Source: Ignavibacteria bacterium
GTDB lineage: Bacteria; Bacteroidota; Ignavibacteria; Ignavibacteriales; Melioribacteraceae
Direction of reading: 5' to 3'
NCBI GenBank assembly: GCA_009773205.1
Contig: WPAE01000012.1
Coordinates: 1-51,115, forward strand
Length of the DNA stretch: 51,115 bases
Positions 46,198 to 51,115 of this stretch are shown here, one piece after another. The notes beneath the pieces were generated by a model. That model saw only the letters and a list, made by a program, of their open reading frames with translations, was not told the DNA's origin and searched no databases. The translations under genes were made by a program, and so were the position numbers. Position 1 is the first letter of the stretch. Each line of letters opens with the position of its first letter.

Positions 46198-47916
46198 ATG
46201 ATTAACTTATTTGACAATAACAAGTTTAGTAAACTATGGAAATCTATTCTGCGCGTTTCAGCCTTTTTGAATGTTTTTGCAATATTAGTTTCTGCTCAAG
46301 ATCATAAAAGCTGGAGTTACAACTTAAATCTCTACGAAGTTAATACGCGCAATTACACTGCATCCGGCACTTTCAACGAGTTTAGATTAAATCATTTAGA
46401 TAGACTTAAAGAAATGGGAGTTGGAATTATTTGGTTTATGCCTGTAAATCCTATTGGTTCTAAAAATAAACTTGGCTCGCTCGGCAGTCCTTACTCTGTT
46501 AAAGATTATTTTGCTGTTAATCCAGAGCTTGGCACATTGGAAGATTTCAAAACTCTTGTTAAAGCAATTCATTCTAAAGGAATGTTTGTAATAATAGATT
46601 GGGTGGCTAATCATACTTCTTGGGATAATGTACTTACTGCCACTAATCCAGAATGGTATGTTAAAAACACTAGCGGCAATTTTACTTCGCCCGCCGGAAC
46701 AAACTGGTCGGATGTTATTCAGCTCGATTATTCTAAACGCGGACTTCGCGATTACATGATTGGAGCTATGTCCTTTTGGGTAAAAGAAGTTGGAGTTGAT
46801 GGATTTAGATGCGATGCTGTAAGTTTTATGCCTGGTGATTTTTGGAGCGAAGCCAACTCTAAACTAAAAGCTATAAATCCAAAATTATTTATGCTTGCAG
46901 AAGATGATAAATATGCTTATCAGTTCCTTGGTTTCGATATGTCTTACGCTTGGGGAATGTATGGTTTTGGCAGCGGTGTATTAAAACGAATTGCTTCCGG
47001 CTCTAATAACGCAAACGATTTTGCTCATTATATGCACACAGAAAATATTTCTTATGATCAACATTATCGTCTGTATTTTACCTCGAACCATGATGAAAAC
47101 TCTTGGTATGGGACTGATAAAGAATTGTTTGGAAATTTTTCAGAAACTTTTGCTGCTCTTACTGCAACAGTTGGCGGCATGCAGCTTGTTTACGGCGGGC
47201 AAGAAGCGGGGCTTAGCAAGCGTTTAGCTTTTTTTGATAAAGATAGAATTATCTGGCAGACAAGTCCGCTTAACAATGTTTACTCTACTCTCAATAAACT
47301 TAAAAAAGAAAACAGCGCACTGTGGAATGGCTTCAGCGAAAATTTTTATAAGAGAGTAAAAACTAATAACGAAGATCGGCTTTTTTCTTTTGTTAGAAAA
47401 AAGGGAAGTGATAAAATATTTGCGGTGTTCAATTTAAGCGGTAATAATTATGATGCAGTAATTTCAGACACAAATAGTTATGGCACTTATGAAGATGTAT
47501 TTACTAAACAAAGAGTTTCTTATACTCAACCGTTTTCGGTTTCTGTTCAACCTTATGGTTACAAAATTTTTAAGAAATATGATTCTTCAACTAATGTTGA
47601 AAAGCATAGCATTACAAATCGCACATTTCAATTAATGCAGAACTATCCAAATCCATTCAATCCAAGTACAGCTATTAGCTACGTGCTGCAAGCTGCAAGC
47701 CACGTAACTCTTAAAGTTTACGATGTTTTAGGAAGAGAAGTTGTAACACTTGTTAATGAGTTCAAACCGGCTGGAACTCACTCTACACTCTTCCTGCCTC
47801 CTGTAGCGCAAGGCAAGGCGGGCGTTCTTAGTTCTTTGTTCGCTTCCGGCGTTTACTTTTACCGCTTAACTACACCAACAACTTCAATAACAAAGAAGAT
47901 GATTCTTGCAAGATAA
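46198..47916 (+). CDS. GH13 alpha-amylase with T9SS sorting domain
   Basis: The 572-aa protein has a signal peptide, a GH13 catalytic barrel and a C-terminal T9SS sorting domain (LMQNYPNPFNPSTAISY ... GVYFYRLTTPTTSITKKMILAR). The four GH13 regions are visible: VIIDWVANHT, VDGFRCDAV (nucleophile Asp206), FMLAEDD (acid/base Glu235) and TSNHDENSW (Asp299). It hydrolyses alpha-1,4-glucans and is exported through T9SS to the surface or medium. An 11-residue insertion (LPPVAQGKAGV, 47794-47826) interrupts the sorting domain and is encoded by a palindromic repeat-like sequence. Numbering is from the ATG. Confidence 0.93.
   Translation: MINLFDNNKFSKLWKSILRVSAFLNVFAILVSAQDHKSWSYNLNLYEVNTRNYTASGTFNEFRLNHLDRLKEMGVGIIWFMPVNPIGSKNKLGSLGSPYSVKDYFAVNPELGTLEDFKTLVKAIHSKGMFVIIDWVANHTSWDNVLTATNPEWYVKNTSGNFTSPAGTNWSDVIQLDYSKRGLRDYMIGAMSFWVKEVGVDGFRCDAVSFMPGDFWSEANSKLKAINPKLFMLAEDDKYAYQFLGFDMSYAWGMYGFGSGVLKRIASGSNNANDFAHYMHTENISYDQHYRLYFTSNHDENSWYGTDKELFGNFSETFAALTATVGGMQLVYGGQEAGLSKRLAFFDKDRIIWQTSPLNNVYSTLNKLKKENSALWNGFSENFYKRVKTNNEDRLFSFVRKKGSDKIFAVFNLSGNNYDAVISDTNSYGTYEDVFTKQRVSYTQPFSVSVQPYGYKIFKKYDSSTNVEKHSITNRTFQLMQNYPNPFNPSTAISYVLQAASHVTLKVYDVLGREVVTLVNEFKPAGTHSTLFLPPVAQGKAGVLSSLFASGVYFYRLTTPTTSITKKMILAR
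47794..47826 (+). repeat. In-frame palindromic repeat-like insertion inside the amylase sorting domain
   Basis: The DNA reads CCTGCCT at 47793-47799, CCTGTAGCGC, then AGGCAAGGCGGGC, an imperfect GC-rich hairpin unlike the AT-rich coding sequence around it. It resembles the extra module of the repeat at the right window edge (51065-51083, CCGCCTGCTACGGGCAGGC). It adds about 11 residues relative to the usual sorting-domain pattern and keeps the frame open. Confidence 0.5.
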
Positions 47917-47989
47917 TGCAAAATAAATACCTTTTAGATTAATACTGTTTTGCATATTTTCATTTATAAATTATTTCAGAGGGGCTTTC

Positions 47990-50524
47990 ATGCGGGAAAA
48001 TTATTCTTTCAACTTTAGAACTTTTACAAGTTTCTTTCTAATTATTTTTTCTTTTGCTTATCACACCAACGCACAGACTGCAAGTAAAGTATATTCAAAA
48101 TTTAACATCAATAGAATATCCACTTACATTTACAACGATGGAATTGCTGACGTTCAACTTAATTCAAATTCCGGCTTTGAATTTCCTAAAGGCTCAAACC
48201 TTCATACAAATCATTATGGCGGGTTTATTTGGGGTGGTAAAGTTAACGGAAAAATTACAGCGGGAGGTTCATCTTATCGCTCAGGTTTAAGACCAGGTAA
48301 AATTCTTCCCAATGGCAAAGCTGATGATCCAAATTCTGATATGGCAAGAGTTTTTAGAGTTAGAAGAGATTACAGAACAGCAGATCTTTCTATGGAAGCA
48401 AAGGATGAAAACAAAAGTGTGAGTGATATCTACATACAGTATGAAAAAGATTGGAAGCAATGGCCAGCTTCAGATGGTGCACCATTTGTAGACCTTAATA
48501 AAGATGGCGTCTATCAGCCCGGGATTGATATTCCCGGAATTATTGGTGCTGATCAAACTTTGTGGTTTGTGGCTAATGATCTCGATTCAATTCAAACAAA
48601 GTATTTTACCGGCTCGCTGCCTATAGGTATAGAAATGCAAGTTACTGTTTGGGGTTATAAATACGATGGAACTTACCGTGGAGACGCTTTATTCAAGAAA
48701 TATGTACTAATTAACAAAAGCAAAAATGAAATTAAAGAAATGTGTTTTGGAATTTGGGCAGACCCAGATGTTGGCGATGCCTCAGATGATTTAGCTGGAT
48801 GCGATACAACATTGAATATGGTTTATACTTTTGGTGGAAAAGATAATGATCTTCAATATGGGAAATATTCTCCGGCGTTTGGTTATAGCTTACTTCAAGG
48901 TCCAGTGGTAGATGGTTTACCAAATGATAAGGCTATTTTTAAGAATAGAATTATAGGCGGTAAAAAAAACTTAAAAATGTCTGCATTTGGATGGATATTT
49001 AAACATTTAGATTGGGGTGATCCACAATTGGGAACAGATAAAACGGCGGAACAACTTTATAACTTCTTAAATGGTAAATCAAAGTCCGGACTTGATTGGC
49101 AAATTCCACAAAGATTAGGCGGCGGTATTACAAGGTTTCCATTTTCAGGAGATTATGTAAATAAGACCGGTTACTTTGACGGTGTTGAAAATGCACTATC
49201 AGATAAAAGAATGATGCTTTGCATTGGTCCATTTAACGTGGCTGCGGGCGATACTCAAGAAGTTGTGTTTATGGAAAGCGCTGCCGGCGCAGTTAAATCA
49301 AAATCTCATTTAGATGCTATAGTACAACTCAAGAAAGATGCCGCTTCGGCTATAAATAATTATTCTCATGAATTTAAATACTATACAAATCCCGCTAAAA
49401 TTGATTTAGACATAATTAATTTGGATAGTCAAGTTATTCTTGATTGGGGCGAGAACATAGAAAGAATTAAGCAAATAGAAAACGAATATTACGAGTACTC
49501 TTTTCAAGGATACAATGTTTATCAATTTGCTGATAGCGCTTACGATAAAGCATCTGCCAAGTTGTTATTGTCTTGCGATAAAGCTGATAACATCAACAAG
49601 ATTTCTCCTGTTAAATACGATAATCTCTTAGAAAAATTTGAAAACAATACAGTATTCTATACAAATAATTCCGGTGTAAAAAGATTTTTCATAATGTCGT
49701 TCGATTCTATTACGAAAAAACCTCTTATAAATTGGTCTCAGATTTACTTGGGAGTTACTTATTTCTCAACAAGAAAGGAAGGGAATAACTATTATTATAT
49801 AGAATCTGATGTATTTCGTTGTAAAGCTTTACCTAATTCTGCATCGAAAGGTGGTAACCAGAACAGTTTGGCTGGCAGCTTTATAAACGCAGCTCAAGTT
49901 TACGGAAATTCAAATGAGTATGTTTTCTCTGCACAAATTATTAATCCTTTTAAACTTGGCAATTACGATTATCAAGTATCATTTAATAAGATAGGAACTG
50001 ACTTCAATTTTACGCTGGTAAATTTAACAACGGGTAAATTAGTTTTTGAAAATTATCCCTTATTTTTTCAAGGAGATATTCCACACTTTAACGGACTGCG
50101 TTTTGGTTATACAAAGAAGGGCTACATTCCAGTATTTCCATTAAAAGAAACAGACGTGTTCCGGTTCAGCGCTAAATCAATAATTTACGAGACACAATTA
50201 GAAATAAATCAATTTGCAAACATTAATGTCTTCCCAAATCCATTTTACGGGTTGAACAAAATGGATACTCGAAGCTCTGATAAGTTTGTAACATTTACTC
50301 ACTTGCCTCAAGAAGCTGTTATTAGAATATTTAACTTAAGCGGACAGCTTGTTAGAGTTTTGGAAAAGAATTCTGCTGCTAAAACAATAACTTGGAATTT
50401 ATGTAACAACGATGGCTGGCTGATACCTGGCGGTTTTTATATCGCTCAAATTGAACTGCCCGATTATGGAAAAATTAAAACACTTAAAATGATTATTATC
50501 CCGAGCAGTACAATTAATCCTTAG
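47990..50524 (+). CDS. Exported T9SS cargo protein, function unknown
   Basis: An 844-aa protein with signal peptide FTSFFLIIFSFAYHTNAQ and, at the C-terminus, NINVFPNPFYGLNKMDTRSS followed by FTHLPQEAVIRIFNLSGQLVRVLEK, a T9SS sorting domain. Near residue 165 the segment DLNKDGVYQPGIDIPG resembles a calcium-binding loop. The rest is beta-rich with no recognised enzyme motif. It follows the alpha-amylase gene by 73 nt, so both may be secreted together. The role is unknown. Confidence 0.8.
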   Translation: MRENYSFNFRTFTSFFLIIFSFAYHTNAQTASKVYSKFNINRISTYIYNDGIADVQLNSNSGFEFPKGSNLHTNHYGGFIWGGKVNGKITAGGSSYRSGLRPGKILPNGKADDPNSDMARVFRVRRDYRTADLSMEAKDENKSVSDIYIQYEKDWKQWPASDGAPFVDLNKDGVYQPGIDIPGIIGADQTLWFVANDLDSIQTKYFTGSLPIGIEMQVTVWGYKYDGTYRGDALFKKYVLINKSKNEIKEMCFGIWADPDVGDASDDLAGCDTTLNMVYTFGGKDNDLQYGKYSPAFGYSLLQGPVVDGLPNDKAIFKNRIIGGKKNLKMSAFGWIFKHLDWGDPQLGTDKTAEQLYNFLNGKSKSGLDWQIPQRLGGGITRFPFSGDYVNKTGYFDGVENALSDKRMMLCIGPFNVAAGDTQEVVFMESAAGAVKSKSHLDAIVQLKKDAASAINNYSHEFKYYTNPAKIDLDIINLDSQVILDWGENIERIKQIENEYYEYSFQGYNVYQFADSAYDKASAKLLLSCDKADNINKISPVKYDNLLEKFENNTVFYTNNSGVKRFFIMSFDSITKKPLINWSQIYLGVTYFSTRKEGNNYYYIESDVFRCKALPNSASKGGNQNSLAGSFINAAQVYGNSNEYVFSAQIINPFKLGNYDYQVSFNKIGTDFNFTLVNLTTGKLVFENYPLFFQGDIPHFNGLRFGYTKKGYIPVFPLKETDVFRFSAKSIIYETQLEINQFANINVFPNPFYGLNKMDTRSSDKFVTFTHLPQEAVIRIFNLSGQLVRVLEKNSAAKTITWNLCNNDGWLIPGGFYIAQIELPDYGKIKTLKMIIIPSSTINP

Positions 50525-50643
50525 TTTTATTTCAGTAACTCATGTTGCGCAATATAAACTTAAATTCATTCCCGAATGTGCATTCTTTTGTTCCGCTTTT
50601 GTAATCCAACACTTACCGGAATCCAAAAGGCAGAGAAGTTAAT

Positions 50644-50799
50644 ATGTGCGTGAATGATAGCTGGTTTTTGTGTTTTTGTGTAACTTCGTTTCCAAATCTT
50701 ACTCTTCCGCATTATATAGTTCAAACTACTTACCCTAATGCAATACCGGAAGAAGTAGAAAAACAGATAATCAAGACTTCAACTATACTTTTTGTATAG
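50644..50799 (+). pseudogene. Possible remnant of an RND efflux pump gene
   Basis: A 51-codon open frame ends FPNLTLPHYIVQTTYPNA then IPEEVEKQIIK. This follows the conserved start of RND/HAE pumps after the first transmembrane helix, where the pattern is LFP-x-I-x-x-P-x-x-x-V-x-x-x-YPGA-x-PEEVE. The rest of a roughly 1000-residue gene is absent on both sides. I read it as a decayed fragment, but chance similarity is possible. Confidence 0.3.
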
Positions 50800-51016
50800 T
50801 AACTGTCGGCGACCAGATTATTCCCCATAAAAAGGGAAAAAAAAGATCACAAGATTCCCCAGCTGTAGGTTCACATTATTCCTCACCACGCAAGCAAAAA
50901 ATCTAAAAACGAGTGGCATTTTTGCATTTAGCAAGCTTGGATAAACTGCTGCACCACTCCTATCCTTTTTTGATTAACGGTAAGAGCTTCAGATCGAAAA
51001 ATATTCTCAAAAATAA

Positions 51017-51115
51017 TTAACCCAAATTTTCCATTAGGAAAATTTGCCATACGGGCCGACAAGCCCGCCTGCTACGGGCAGGCATTAAGTCATTTATAGT
51101 AAATAACTTATGTAA
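51017..51115. repeat. Modular palindromic repeat, partial copy at the right window edge
   Basis: TTAACCCAAATTTTCC, the GGAAAATTT arm, CCATACGGGCCGACAAGC and AAGTCATTTA...TAAATAACTTATGTAA repeat the left half of the 11645 element. One difference is a 19-bp GC-rich insert at 51065-51083 (CCGCCTGCTACGGGCAGGC, itself a hairpin). The window stops inside the copy. Confidence 0.85.

Larger units (their letters stand above)
50525..51115. other. 591-nt region without an intact gene
   Basis: I see no convincing gene. It holds a possible remnant of an RND-type transporter (50644-50799), a T-rich unassigned stretch with several short inverted repeats around 50830-50930, and the palindromic repeat from 51017 to the window end. 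No RNA gene could be supported. Confidence 0.7.

Noticed and set aside
50800-50960. A possible structured RNA (6S-like or riboswitch) in the last gap
   Set aside because: Short inverted repeats are present, but no conserved core of a known RNA family could be matched by eye.

Overview
The window looks like chromosomal DNA of an AT-rich, Gram-negative member of the Fibrobacterota-Chlorobiota-Bacteroidota group, most likely class Ignavibacteria. Visible reasons: low GC; outer-membrane genes (LptD, a TonB-dependent receptor, a lipoprotein transglycosylase); proteins ending in type IX secretion (T9SS) sorting domains with the signature NYPNPFNPST, which is common in Ignavibacteria; a C25 (gingipain/PorU-type) peptidase and a DUF5103 T9SS plug protein. 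No tRNA, rRNA, CRISPR or transposase gene was recognised. Both window ends lie inside copies of one palindromic repeat family, so this may be a whole contig that broke at repeats.

Region 1 (1-11480, +): a surface-glycan cluster. A flippase lacking its N-terminus is followed by a UDP-galactopyranose mutase fused to a family-2 glycosyltransferase, then GT9, GT4 and WecG/TagA/CpsF (GT26) transferases. The last of these overlaps a 1799-aa C25 peptidase with a T9SS-like C-terminal domain. In Bacteroidota, PorU sortases attach T9SS cargo to a lipopolysaccharide, so the coupling of glycan genes to a PorU-like gene is the most suggestive arrangement here.

Region 2 (11481-15347): a repeat-bearing 414-nt gap and a 1150-aa predicted outer-membrane/surface protein of unknown role. 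Region 3 (15433-25210, +): housekeeping genes: NUDIX hydrolase, PfkB kinase, mtnA, recO, a Do-family protease ending in a clear terminator, aroC, an MBL hydrolase, a NitT/TauT-like ABC permease with an unusually degenerate ATPase, and an acyl-CoA carboxylase carboxyltransferase.

Region 4 (25321-32915, +): an MltD-like lytic transglycosylase with seven LysM repeats, then a TPP riboswitch controlling an overlapping three-gene unit: TonB-dependent receptor, thiamine pyrophosphokinase and SSF symporter. This looks like a complete thiamine import-and-trapping route. Region 5 (32929-35186, -): pyruvoyl arginine decarboxylase, tyrS and smpB. Region 6 (35373-40596): methyltransferase, SLC45-like MFS transporter with a partner exported protein, a MITE-like element, a PAP2 phosphatase and a TSGGDI-repeat DUF4097 protein.

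Region 7 (40775-50524, +): envelope genes: a small protein, the DUF5103 T9SS plug protein, a Gfo/Idh/MocA oxidoreductase, LptD, and two T9SS cargo proteins (a GH13 alpha-amylase and an 844-aa protein). The last 591 nt hold no intact gene, only a possible RND-pump remnant and the terminal repeat.
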